DNA from: Nitrospirillum amazonense
GTDB taxonomy: Bacteria > Pseudomonadota > Alphaproteobacteria > Azospirillales > Azospirillaceae
Direction: 5' to 3'
Length of the DNA stretch: 64,000 nucleotides
Assembly (NCBI RefSeq): GCF_007828045.1
Contig: NZ_VITN01000001.1
Span: 372,001 to 436,000, forward strand
In this document: positions 18,540 to 25,759 of the stretch, in pieces
How positions within the stretch are numbered: the stretch's first letter is position 1
How the letters are laid out: the number at the start of each line of letters is the position of its first letter
Program-made: the position numbers and the translations under genes
The notes under the pieces: model-generated
What the model was told of the DNA's origin: nothing
Database searches by the model: none
Seen by the model: the letters and a program-made list of their open reading frames with translations, nothing else

Positions 18540-20323
18540 TGACGGCCATGATTGACAGCCTTGACCCCGCCGCCATTTCGGGCGGTCCGTCGCTTGGGGA
18601 CCAGGCCCTGCATGAGGCCATCATGGCTGCGGGGGCTGTATCGTTCGGTTTTTATGGCACGCTGTTCCATCGCGCCACCCCGTCGCCGGATGCCGTTTTC
18701 GATATGCTGGGGCGGCGCTACTCCATGTCGGGCTTTTCCGCCCAGCGTAAAGCCGCCCAGGCGGAGGCCTTGGACCGGGCGCACAAGGCGGGCCGCCGGG
18801 AAATCACGCTGGCCGGCATCTACGATTGCCTGGCCCTGGAGCCGACGCTGGCCGCTTCCATAAAGGCGGCTGAGGTGTCGCTGGAATTGGATCTGCTGTG
18901 TCCCGATCCCATCGCGATCGCCGCGCTACGGCAGGCCCTGGCGTTGGGCCGGCGGGTGCTGATCATCGCCGACAGCTATATGGGTCGCGCCTTCGTGCGT
19001 GACGCGTTGGGCCGCCACGGGCTCGACTCCATCGCCCTGTTCATCTCCAGTGATTGCAACCTCACAGCCCGGGACGGCGACCTGTTCGATCTGGCCATCG
19101 ACTATCTGCAATTGCCGCGTGAGCGCGTGCTGCATGTCGGCTGCGACCTGCAGGGTGACGTGGCCCAAGCACGGGCGAAGGGGCTCGCAACTGCTCATCA
19201 TCAGGGTCACGACCAGGGTAACGGCAAGTCCCTTGGCCCGGTGATTCCCGTGTCGGCGGCCCTGCCCGCCGGGACATTGCCGCCCCGCGATCTAGGGTAC
19301 CGCGTTGCTGGTCCCGCCGCCGTCGGTTTCCTGAACTGGATCGAACGCCAGGCCAAGCTGGACGACATCAGGCACCTGCTGTTTTGCTCTCGGGGCGGCG
19401 ATCTGCTGGAGCGCCTGGTGCAGGAAAGCCCGGGCCTCTGGTCCCTGCCACCCTGCAGTTTCCTCCCCGGATCCCGGACGGCCTTCGACCTGGCGGCAAT
19501 GGATGACCTGAACTTCGCCGACTACCTGCCATTCCTGATCTCCAGATCGGACGGCCTGGCGCCGTTTGAGGTGCTGGAGCGCATCGGCGTTCCGGCGCCG
19601 GCGCCGGAGGTGATGAAGAAGTATGAACTGGGGGATGAGATCAGGCTGTCACCGGCGGTGCATCCGCGTCTGCGCGGATTCTTGTTTGAGTATCGATTTG
19701 AGATTCTGAAGGTTTGCCGGCGCAACCGCCGGGCTCTCTTCACCTTCATGAGGAATCTACGGCTTGCGGCAGGGACACCCGTGGCTCTGGTCGATATGGG
19801 GTGGGACGGTGCCACGCAGGAAGCGTTCGAGACTGCCTTGAGCGGCATGGTGGACCTGAGCGTCCACGGCTATTCCTTCGGCCTGACGGGCGACGAAGAC
19901 AGCCGGCGGCGGCAGCGTGCGCGCCGGATGACGGCCCTGTTCACCGACACCGACGTGGCACCAGCTATTCTGCGGCGCCTGCACGCAAACCGGGCTTCGG
20001 TCGGGCTGCTGTTCGATGCACGGAGCCAGGTCGCCATAGGTCTGGAGGCGACAGGCAACGGCGTGCGGGGGGTTGAAGATGTGCGGTGGCACGCCGATGC
20101 CGCCACCGGCGCCGCGATCTCGGCTATGGTCGATGGGGCCATGGCGTTCGTCCGGGATTACGCCGCAGGTCTGACCGCTGGGGCTGTCCGGCCGCCGGCG
20201 CTGGAAATGGCCTGGCCGCTGGTGCAGCTGCTGGACCGGCCGGCATCGTTTGCCGAGGATTTGCGGGCGCAGGCGGATTTCGATCCGTGGACGGCCAGCC
20301 GGCATCCGTGGCAGGCCGGATAG
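18539..20323 (+). CDS. HAD-like glycan-locus protein lacking the catalytic nucleophile
   Basis: A 594-residue protein matching the large HAD-hydrolase-like proteins found beside glycosyltransferases. In motif I the expected nucleophile Asp is Gly37 (SFGFYGTLFHR versus the family's FDxxxTL). Motif II is IIADSY, and motif IV reads GCDLQGD (201-207), where the first Asp of the usual GD pattern is Cys202. The C-terminal region (about 275-500) corresponds to the domain with F-x-A/S-R-D-G and VDxGWxGxxQ; here the first is CSRGG (283-287) and the second VALVDMGWDGATQ. It is therefore probably not a phosphatase, but a structural or regulatory partner of the glycosyltransferase it is coupled to. The frame is intact with normal codon use, so it is not a pseudogene. 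Confidence 0.82.
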   Translation: MTAMIDSLDPAAISGGPSLGDQALHEAIMAAGAVSFGFYGTLFHRATPSPDAVFDMLGRRYSMSGFSAQRKAAQAEALDRAHKAGRREITLAGIYDCLALEPTLAASIKAAEVSLELDLLCPDPIAIAALRQALALGRRVLIIADSYMGRAFVRDALGRHGLDSIALFISSDCNLTARDGDLFDLAIDYLQLPRERVLHVGCDLQGDVAQARAKGLATAHHQGHDQGNGKSLGPVIPVSAALPAGTLPPRDLGYRVAGPAAVGFLNWIERQAKLDDIRHLLFCSRGGDLLERLVQESPGLWSLPPCSFLPGSRTAFDLAAMDDLNFADYLPFLISRSDGLAPFEVLERIGVPAPAPEVMKKYELGDEIRLSPAVHPRLRGFLFEYRFEILKVCRRNRRALFTFMRNLRLAAGTPVALVDMGWDGATQEAFETALSGMVDLSVHGYSFGLTGDEDSRRRQRARRMTALFTDTDVAPAILRRLHANRASVGLLFDARSQVAIGLEATGNGVRGVEDVRWHADAATGAAISAMVDGAMAFVRDYAAGLTAGAVRPPALEMAWPLVQLLDRPASFAEDLRAQADFDPWTASRHPWQAG

Positions 20324-20349
20324 GGCCGGCCCGCCGCGGATCCCGTAGG

Positions 20350-21513
20350 TCAGGTATCCGCGCGGGCGGCTTCCATAGCCGCCAAGAACAGGTGGTAGGG
20401 CGTGCTGCCTGGCAAATCGCGCATGGTGGGCACGCCAGTCTCGTCCTGTGTTTCAATCCAGCGCCCGCCGGCCGGGTTGAGAAACGCGGCCTGCAGGTGG
20501 ACCATCAGCCGCTGGGCCAGCGCCCCTGCGGCATCGCCGGCGCTCGTGCTGTGGTGCCGGCGGGCCTGCGACAAGGCGGCCTTGATGGCCTCCGCCACCG
20601 GCCAGATGCGCCGGGTACGCAGGACGGGCGCACCTTGGGGATCCATCTGGTCCATGATACCGCCGTCGGGCAGGAAGCCATGTGCCACCGCCTTGTCGAA
20701 CAAGGCGTCGGCCAGGGGCAACACGGACGTGTCGCCGCCCTGTCCGGCGTACCGGTCCAGCAGCCAAGCCCACTCGAAATGGTGGCCGGGCTCGACGATG
20801 TGTCCGGTGGCGGGATCAGGCCGCCAATCCTGGGTGAAGAACTCTCCCAGCGTATTGGTCGTGCGGTCAAAAAAGCGGGCCTGGAACAGGTGGATGACGG
20901 CGGTCGCCTCCGATAGCCAGGCGCTGTCGCCTGTGACCTCATGCAAGGCCAACAGGGCTTCCAGCAGATGCATGTGCGGGTTCTGGCGGCGCGTCGCGCC
21001 ATTACGGATCCATTCGGCACTGGCCCCTTCCGCCAAGCCGCCCCAGCCGCCGTCCGCCAGCGCCGGCATGGCCAGGCGGTCGCGCATCAGCGCCCAGGTC
21101 TCTTGCGCCAGCGTCAGGGCGCGGGGGGCGGCGAAAGCGGCATGTACGTAGGCCAGGCCAAACAGGACGAAGGCGTGGCCGTAGAAGTCCTTGGAATCAT
21201 CCAACGGCTGGCCGTCGGGCTGTGCCTTGAAGAACCATCCGCCGTTACGGTCATCCCAGAAATGGCGGACCAGGAAGTCGTAGCCGCGCTCGGCGGCGGC
21301 TTGGCCGCTGCGGTCTCCCAACAGTGCGCCATGGGCCAGAACGTAAAGTTGGCGGGCCTGCACCATGGACCGCTTGTAGCCTAGCGGCAGGGGCTGTTCC
21401 GCCGAGTCCAATCGTTCATGGAAGCCGCCATGGACCGTGTCAGCGAACCGGTCACGGCATAAGGGCAGCAGGCGATCAAAGGCGTGGCGGACGAAGGCGG
21501 CGGAAGACGACAT
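20350..21513 (-). CDS. AGE-family (N-acylglucosamine 2-epimerase-like) isomerase
   Basis: A 387-residue (alpha/alpha)6-barrel enzyme of the AGE/cellobiose-2-epimerase/mannose-isomerase superfamily. Supporting motifs are GGFHER near the N-terminus, KRSMVQARQLYVLAHGA, GGWFFKA, DFYGHAFVLFGLAY, RRQNPHMHLLEALLAL (with the conserved Asn-Pro-His-Met-His), EPGHHFEWAWLLDRY and TRRIWPVAEAIKA. The catalytic His residues of HMH and GHHFEW are in place. The length and lack of an ATP-binding site suggest aldose-ketose isomerase or 2-epimerase activity on free mannose, glucose or a disaccharide. It is the last gene of the exporter/motor operon, 26 bp after the MotB-like gene, so it likely supplies or edits a sugar for the exported glycan. 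Confidence 0.9.
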   Translation of the reverse strand: MSSSAAFVRHAFDRLLPLCRDRFADTVHGGFHERLDSAEQPLPLGYKRSMVQARQLYVLAHGALLGDRSGQAAAERGYDFLVRHFWDDRNGGWFFKAQPDGQPLDDSKDFYGHAFVLFGLAYVHAAFAAPRALTLAQETWALMRDRLAMPALADGGWGGLAEGASAEWIRNGATRRQNPHMHLLEALLALHEVTGDSAWLSEATAVIHLFQARFFDRTTNTLGEFFTQDWRPDPATGHIVEPGHHFEWAWLLDRYAGQGGDTSVLPLADALFDKAVAHGFLPDGGIMDQMDPQGAPVLRTRRIWPVAEAIKAALSQARRHHSTSAGDAAGALAQRLMVHLQAAFLNPAGGRWIETQDETGVPTMRDLPGSTPYHLFLAAMEAARADT

Positions 21514-21539
21514 GGCGGCCTCTGGCTCGGGCGGTTCCC

Positions 21540-22307
21540 TTACTGGCGGGGAGGGATCGCCATGGTGAAGGTCAGGGTCACCTGATCGACCGCGCTGGGC
21601 GCCGTCGCCGGGGCCGCCGGGGCCGGATGACGCCCGTGCCCGCCCACTGGCGCGGAGGGGGCCGGTGGCACTTGCGCCACGCCCCGCACCGTCAGCACCG
21701 GCCGTCCCGCGCGGCTCAGCAATTCATACAGCACCGGTTGGGTGGACGTCAGCGCGGCGCTGGCCTCCAGCGCCTGGATGCGGGCGACCGTTTCCGGTGC
21801 CGGGCCTCCCGGGACGTTGGCGGCGGGCGCAACCTTGCTGATCGCGGTGTCCACATGGTCCACCGGGGCGGTGGTGGGGCAGGCACCCGCCGGTATCCCT
21901 GGGGTGTCGCCGGTGCAGGTAAGGTAGCGGGCCAGCAGGGTGGCCGCCTCGGCCATTTTTTCACGGCCCTCGGGCTTTAGCGCGGCTGCCCCGGGCGCGA
22001 AGAACTGCGCGGAGGGCAGCGTCAGGATGCCTTTGGCGGTGTCGGCCATCACCTCGATATGCCGGGATTCCAAATCCTGGCGCAGCGCTTCCACCAGGCG
22101 GGCACGCTCAGCCATGATCTTGGCGATGGTCTCCTGGTAGTCTTGCTCCGACTGCTGATCCTGCGGCTTGGGCGCCTCGTCGATGTTGTACATCGACAGG
22201 GCCATAAGCATGATCAGGAAGATGAAGACGATGCCGGCCATCAGGTCCGACATGGAAGCGAAGTAGCTCTCCTGGTCGTCCCCATGGGCCCTGGTTCCCC
22301 GTCGCAT
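21540..22307 (-). CDS. MotB/ZorB-like single-TM proton channel partner with diverged OmpA domain
   Basis: A 255-residue protein with a cytosolic N-terminus and one transmembrane helix (about 20-40) reading SMSDLMAGIVFIFLIMLMAL. Asp21 stands exactly where MotB, ExbD and ZorB carry the proton-binding Asp. A periplasmic coiled coil (about 45-85) follows, then a segment like the start of OmpA/MotB peptidoglycan-binding domains (LPSAQFFAPGAAALKPEGREKMAEAATLL). The rest is diverged: the LSxxRAxxV motif, with the Arg that binds peptidoglycan, is not recognisable, and a Pro/Ala-rich stretch interrupts the C-terminus. The pattern SDLMxGxxFIF is closer to ZorB than to flagellar MotB. It is 15 bp from the MotA-like gene, in an operon with a glycan ABC exporter. 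Confidence 0.85.
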   Translation of the reverse strand: MRRGTRAHGDDQESYFASMSDLMAGIVFIFLIMLMALSMYNIDEAPKPQDQQSEQDYQETIAKIMAERARLVEALRQDLESRHIEVMADTAKGILTLPSAQFFAPGAAALKPEGREKMAEAATLLARYLTCTGDTPGIPAGACPTTAPVDHVDTAISKVAPAANVPGGPAPETVARIQALEASAALTSTQPVLYELLSRAGRPVLTVRGVAQVPPAPSAPVGGHGRHPAPAAPATAPSAVDQVTLTFTMAIPPRQ

Positions 22308-22322
22308 GGCAGTCTTCCCGTC

Positions 22323-23216
22323 TTACGGCGCTTGGCCGGCGATATCCGGCTGGGGTGCGTGGGAGAGCGGGGAACGGGGCGCGGATACCGCAGCGGCCAT
22401 CCCGTCCTGCGTCCAATCACCCATCAGGCGATGGGCGGAGATCAGGGGGAAGCAGAGTTCGATGGCGCGGCACAGGTCGTCCAGCGCCGCCTGGACCTTG
22501 CGTTGCCAATGGCGGACAACCATCGACGTTACCAGTGACGCGCCGATGCCGACGACGGAACTGACGAACTTCATGGTGGAGGCGGCCAGCAGTTGGCCCA
22601 GCGCCTGCCGGGCCTGCGCCAGGTCACCCATCTGCAGACCCTTGCTGGCGAAATACAAGCCGGCCACCAAGCCAAGGAAGGTGAACATCAGGCCCACACC
22701 CACGAAGTAGTTGGGCAAGGCGACGTAAAAGCGGAAATCCAGGCCCCGGCTTTCCATGGCCTCCATGGAAAAATATTCCTGGGGACGGATGGTGGAATAG
22801 GCGCGCCGCTGGGTACCCTGCCCGGCATCCAACAATGTGGATTCGAACATCCGCCATTCGTCCATCAGCAGCGGACTGGATTCCATCAGACGCTTCATCG
22901 ATCCGACCCGGCGGTCGTTCGGTTCCCCCATGATCAGCATGGCGGAGCCGGTGATGGTCTTCAGCGTGTCCAGCGTGCGGCGGACCTGGCCCGCCCAGAA
23001 GCCGCCCAGCAGGGCGACGCAGGCCATCATCATGCCGGCCGCCAGGACCAGGGCGAATTCCGGCTGTCCGAACAAGGCCAGGTAAACCGTGGCCAGTGGT
23101 TTGGCCAGTTCCCGAATGGTCAGGAAAAAGGACGAAGAATCCCCACCCTGGCTAAGCCTGAACACGAGGATGGCAAGCACGACGGAGATGCCTGCCCAGA
23201 CGTATTTTCTGACCAT
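22323..23216 (-). CDS. MotA/TolQ/ExbB (ZorA-like) proton channel subunit
   Basis: A 297-residue membrane protein with TM segments near 6-24, 53-77, 170-192 and 207-228. The last two form the MotA/TolQ/ExbB channel pair: NYFVGVGLMFTFLGLVAGLYFA and FVSSVVGIGASLVTSMVVRHW. The cytosolic loop between TM2 and TM3 is about 95 residues and contains many Arg, Met and Glu. The long cytosolic tail that defines ZorA of Zorya defence systems is missing; only about 60 residues follow TM4. With the neighbouring MotB-like protein it should form a 5:2 rotary or force-producing motor. It lies 67 bp after the Wzt-like ATPase gene on the same strand, so all are likely one operon. Confidence 0.87.
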   Translation of the reverse strand: MVRKYVWAGISVVLAILVFRLSQGGDSSSFFLTIRELAKPLATVYLALFGQPEFALVLAAGMMMACVALLGGFWAGQVRRTLDTLKTITGSAMLIMGEPNDRRVGSMKRLMESSPLLMDEWRMFESTLLDAGQGTQRRAYSTIRPQEYFSMEAMESRGLDFRFYVALPNYFVGVGLMFTFLGLVAGLYFASKGLQMGDLAQARQALGQLLAASTMKFVSSVVGIGASLVTSMVVRHWQRKVQAALDDLCRAIELCFPLISAHRLMGDWTQDGMAAAVSAPRSPLSHAPQPDIAGQAP

Positions 23217-23283
23217 GATCGATGGCTGGTTCCGGAGTGTCCCTGGGCATGCCCGGGGAAATGGGATGGGGCAGGCGGCGGGT

Positions 23284-24039
23284 TCAGGCCTCTGCCAGCG
23301 ACTGCTGGTAGATGTCCGCCACCTCTTTCAGCGGACCGTAAGCGATCACGTTGCCGTTACGCAAGTACAGCCCCTTGTTGCACCACTTCTCCAGCAGCTC
23401 CAAGGAGTGGGAGGCCAGCACCATCAGGCTGGACCGCTGCACGAAATCTTCCATGCGCTTCTGGGCCTTGGCCAAGAAATGGCTGTCGCCCGCCGCCAGC
23501 CATTCGTCCATCAGCAGGATCTCGGGCTCGACACAGGTGGACGCCGCGAAGGCCAGGCGCAACATCATGCCGGCGGAATAGGTGCGCACCGGCATATCGA
23601 TGTACGGACCCAGTTCGGTGAAGTCGACCACCTCCTCGACATGGACCTGCATATCCTTGGGATGGATGCCCATGTACATGCCGCGCAGCATGATGTTTTC
23701 GCGGCCAGTGGCATCCGGGTTCATGCCCATCTGCACATCCAGCAGCGCGGAAACGCGGCCTTGGGTGTGAAGGGCGCCGCTGGTGGGCTCATAAATCCCG
23801 GCCAGGGTCTTGAGCAGCGTCGTCTTGCCCGACCCATTGGGGCCGATCAGCCCGACGCGGTCGCCCTTGTCGATCGTCAGGGTCAGATGGTTCAGCGCGC
23901 GAACCAGGATACGATTGGCGGCGTCACGCGCCAGGTTGGTGCCCATGGGCGCTGAAAACAGCGCCTTCTTCAGTGAGCGGCCGTTGGCCTGATAGATGGG
24001 GAATTCAACCGTGAGGTCTTGCAAATGCAGGGAGGCCAT
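23284..24039 (-). CDS. wzt: Polysaccharide ABC exporter ATPase (Wzt/KpsT type, no carbohydrate-binding domain)
   Basis: A 251-residue ATP-binding subunit. Walker A is GPNGSGKT (66-73), the Q-loop region reads GRVSALLDVQMGMNPDATGRENI, the signature is TYSAGM, Walker B is ILLMDEWLAAGD, and the switch His is in ASHSLELL. These features, including the EWLAAGD extension and the N-terminal linker LKKALFS, are typical of exporters for O-antigen, capsule and teichoic acid. It lacks the C-terminal beta-sandwich that binds the O-polysaccharide terminus in some Wzt proteins, so it belongs with the KpsT/RfbE-like short forms. It is 3 bp downstream of the permease gene, leaving no doubt of co-transcription. 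Confidence 0.95.
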   Translation of the reverse strand: MASLHLQDLTVEFPIYQANGRSLKKALFSAPMGTNLARDAANRILVRALNHLTLTIDKGDRVGLIGPNGSGKTTLLKTLAGIYEPTSGALHTQGRVSALLDVQMGMNPDATGRENIMLRGMYMGIHPKDMQVHVEEVVDFTELGPYIDMPVRTYSAGMMLRLAFAASTCVEPEILLMDEWLAAGDSHFLAKAQKRMEDFVQRSSLMVLASHSLELLEKWCNKGLYLRNGNVIAYGPLKEVADIYQQSLAEA

Positions 24040-24042
24040 AAA

Positions 24043-24897
24043 TCACACCCAGTAAGCGATCCGGGACCGGAAGCGGCTGAAGAAAACGGCGGTCACCAAC
24101 AGCCCGCCCACGGTCATGATGCCGACGATCTGCCAGGAGTAGGGGGCGAACGGTTCGCCCAGCAAAGGCGCACGGACGACATCGATGGCGGCGAACAGGG
24201 GATTGAAGTCGCCTATATGTCGATACTTGCCCAGTGTTTCCACGGTCCAGAACACGGGCGTCACGAAAAAGACGACCTGCAGCAGCGCCGCCACGATCGG
24301 CGGCACGTCACGGAACCGGGCACTCAGCATGCCCAGCAGGATGCTGATCCAGAAGCCGTTGATACATAAGAGGACGAGGCCCGGAATGGCCATCAGCGCA
24401 TCCCAGCCGATGCCGTGCCCCATCATCAGGAAGACGATAGGGATCAAGACGGCGTTATGGCCCAGGATCAGCAGGTTGCGGAAGACGCTGCGCAGCACGT
24501 GCACGGTATAAGGCAGGCGAACCTGCTGGATGGCGTGTTGCACCGACATGAAGGCGGAGCAGCCGTCGGTGATCACCGACGAGATGAACTGCCAAATCAG
24601 CAGGCCCAGGGTCAGGAAGGGAACATAGCGTTCCGGATCCAGATGGAAGATCTGGGAATAAACGAAGCCCATGGCCGCGATCATGATGGCGGTGCTGAAT
24701 GTCAGCCACAGCGGGCCCAGCACGGAGCCGCGATAGCGCAGCACGATGTCCTGCATGGCCATGGCGCGCCAAAGCCAATGCTGGCTCATGCCACTGGCCA
24801 AGTCGCGCAACGCCAAGCGCCCCCGATTGGGCGTCGCGGGCCTGGCGGTCTGAATGGGATCCGTCTGGGCGGAAAGCGGCTTACCGGCGACTATCAT
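24043..24897 (-). CDS. wzm: Polysaccharide ABC exporter permease (Wzm/KpsM type)
   Basis: A 284-residue ABC-2 permease. After a 40-residue cytosolic N-terminus comes the coupling helix region DIVLRYRGSVLGPLWLTFSTAIMIAAMGFVYSQIF, characteristic of Wzm/KpsM/TagG. About six hydrophobic segments follow, ending with FVTPVFWTVETLGKYRHIGDFNPLFAAIDVVRAPLLG, the standard C-terminal gate region. It moves a lipid-linked glycan across the inner membrane using the ATPase encoded next. It is the first gene of a five-gene minus-strand operon (wzm-wzt-motA-like-motB-like-AGE). Its promoter must lie in the long gap shared with the TonB receptor gene on the opposite strand. Confidence 0.95.
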   Translation of the reverse strand: MIVAGKPLSAQTDPIQTARPATPNRGRLALRDLASGMSQHWLWRAMAMQDIVLRYRGSVLGPLWLTFSTAIMIAAMGFVYSQIFHLDPERYVPFLTLGLLIWQFISSVITDGCSAFMSVQHAIQQVRLPYTVHVLRSVFRNLLILGHNAVLIPIVFLMMGHGIGWDALMAIPGLVLLCINGFWISILLGMLSARFRDVPPIVAALLQVVFFVTPVFWTVETLGKYRHIGDFNPLFAAIDVVRAPLLGEPFAPYSWQIVGIMTVGGLLVTAVFFSRFRSRIAYWV

Positions 24898-25759
24898 GGG
24901 GAACGCGGCTCCAAAACAAATCTCACCATGCTCTCAGCACCCAACTGCGGGTTCACCAGACTTCTTTTGCTCGCCGGTCGCGACGGGACGTCCGTTTGTC
25001 GGCCTTGAAGGCGCCATGGCCATGGCCGGACGCGCCGTGGGGCAGCCCGGGGCACCTTGCCAAAACAATACAAAGCCGAAGGCCTGGCCATGAGCATCCT
25101 TGTCGCTGACGGGGTACCATAACCCCGTCCCCCTGTTCCATCTTAAAACCTCAGGCCTCCTCGCCGCGGATTGCGGGGCCGAGCTATCGGCCAATGGCCG
25201 GTGGCAATGGCCGAAGCCCCACCAAAGCCACCGGCCCGCCAAAGCCACCGGAAGGAGCGGCGGCCGACTGCGCTTTTATAGTGTGGCTATTCTAGGGCGC
25301 TTGGCCGACGTATCGCTGGGAGCGGGGAGCCCGGCGCGGGCGGTCAACCTGTCCAGCCCCAAGAGAGCTTATAAGTTAGGCAAAATGCCGGCGCTGTTGC
25401 CCGGATTATGGGCATGGCTGGCTGCGCCGCACCCCTTTTTCTTCGCCCTCCCCCGCGCCTCTGCGTCAATTTGAAACTGGCGCCTTTTTTGCTAGCGGCA
25501 GGCGAGGGCAGGGGTTCGGGTGCCGCATCGCGGCAACACTCGCGCCTGAAATATGTGCATTGCGGCAAAATTCCGGTCTGGTCCTCGCTTTCTTGTTGGA
25601 TTTGAAAGACCTTCAGTAGTAGTGGGGCTGCCGCAAACAAAATCTGCCATGTACCCTCCCCCGGCTGTTCCCAGCCTAGCCTTTTGGCGCGGGGACCGGT
25701 GCGACGGGCAACGCAAAAGCAGGTCCGGCAAGGGCCTGGAAAAAGTGAAGGGATCGAGC
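24898..25759. other. 862-bp divergent intergenic region
   Basis: This gap separates the wzm operon from the TonB-receptor gene and must hold both promoters. I find no convincing gene: short open frames on both strands lack ribosome sites and normal coding character. A region near 25275-25385 is locally AT-richer (stretches such as TTTTATAG and TTATAAG) and is the likeliest promoter area for the receptor. A 13-bp direct repeat is annotated separately. An untranslated leader of up to 200 nt before the receptor is possible, but I recognise no riboswitch. Confidence 0.5.
25222..25251. repeat. Short tandem direct repeat (CCAAAGCCACCGG x2)
   Basis: Two exact 13-bp copies with a 17-bp period lie in the middle of the gap between the exporter operon and the TonB receptor. 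They could be binding half-sites; no known regulator matches. Confidence 0.5.

Noticed and set aside
21540..23216. Zorya anti-phage system
   Set aside because: Only a ZorAB-like pair is present. There is no ZorC, ZorD helicase or ZorE nuclease and the ZorA tail is missing; kept as a motor associated with a glycan exporter.
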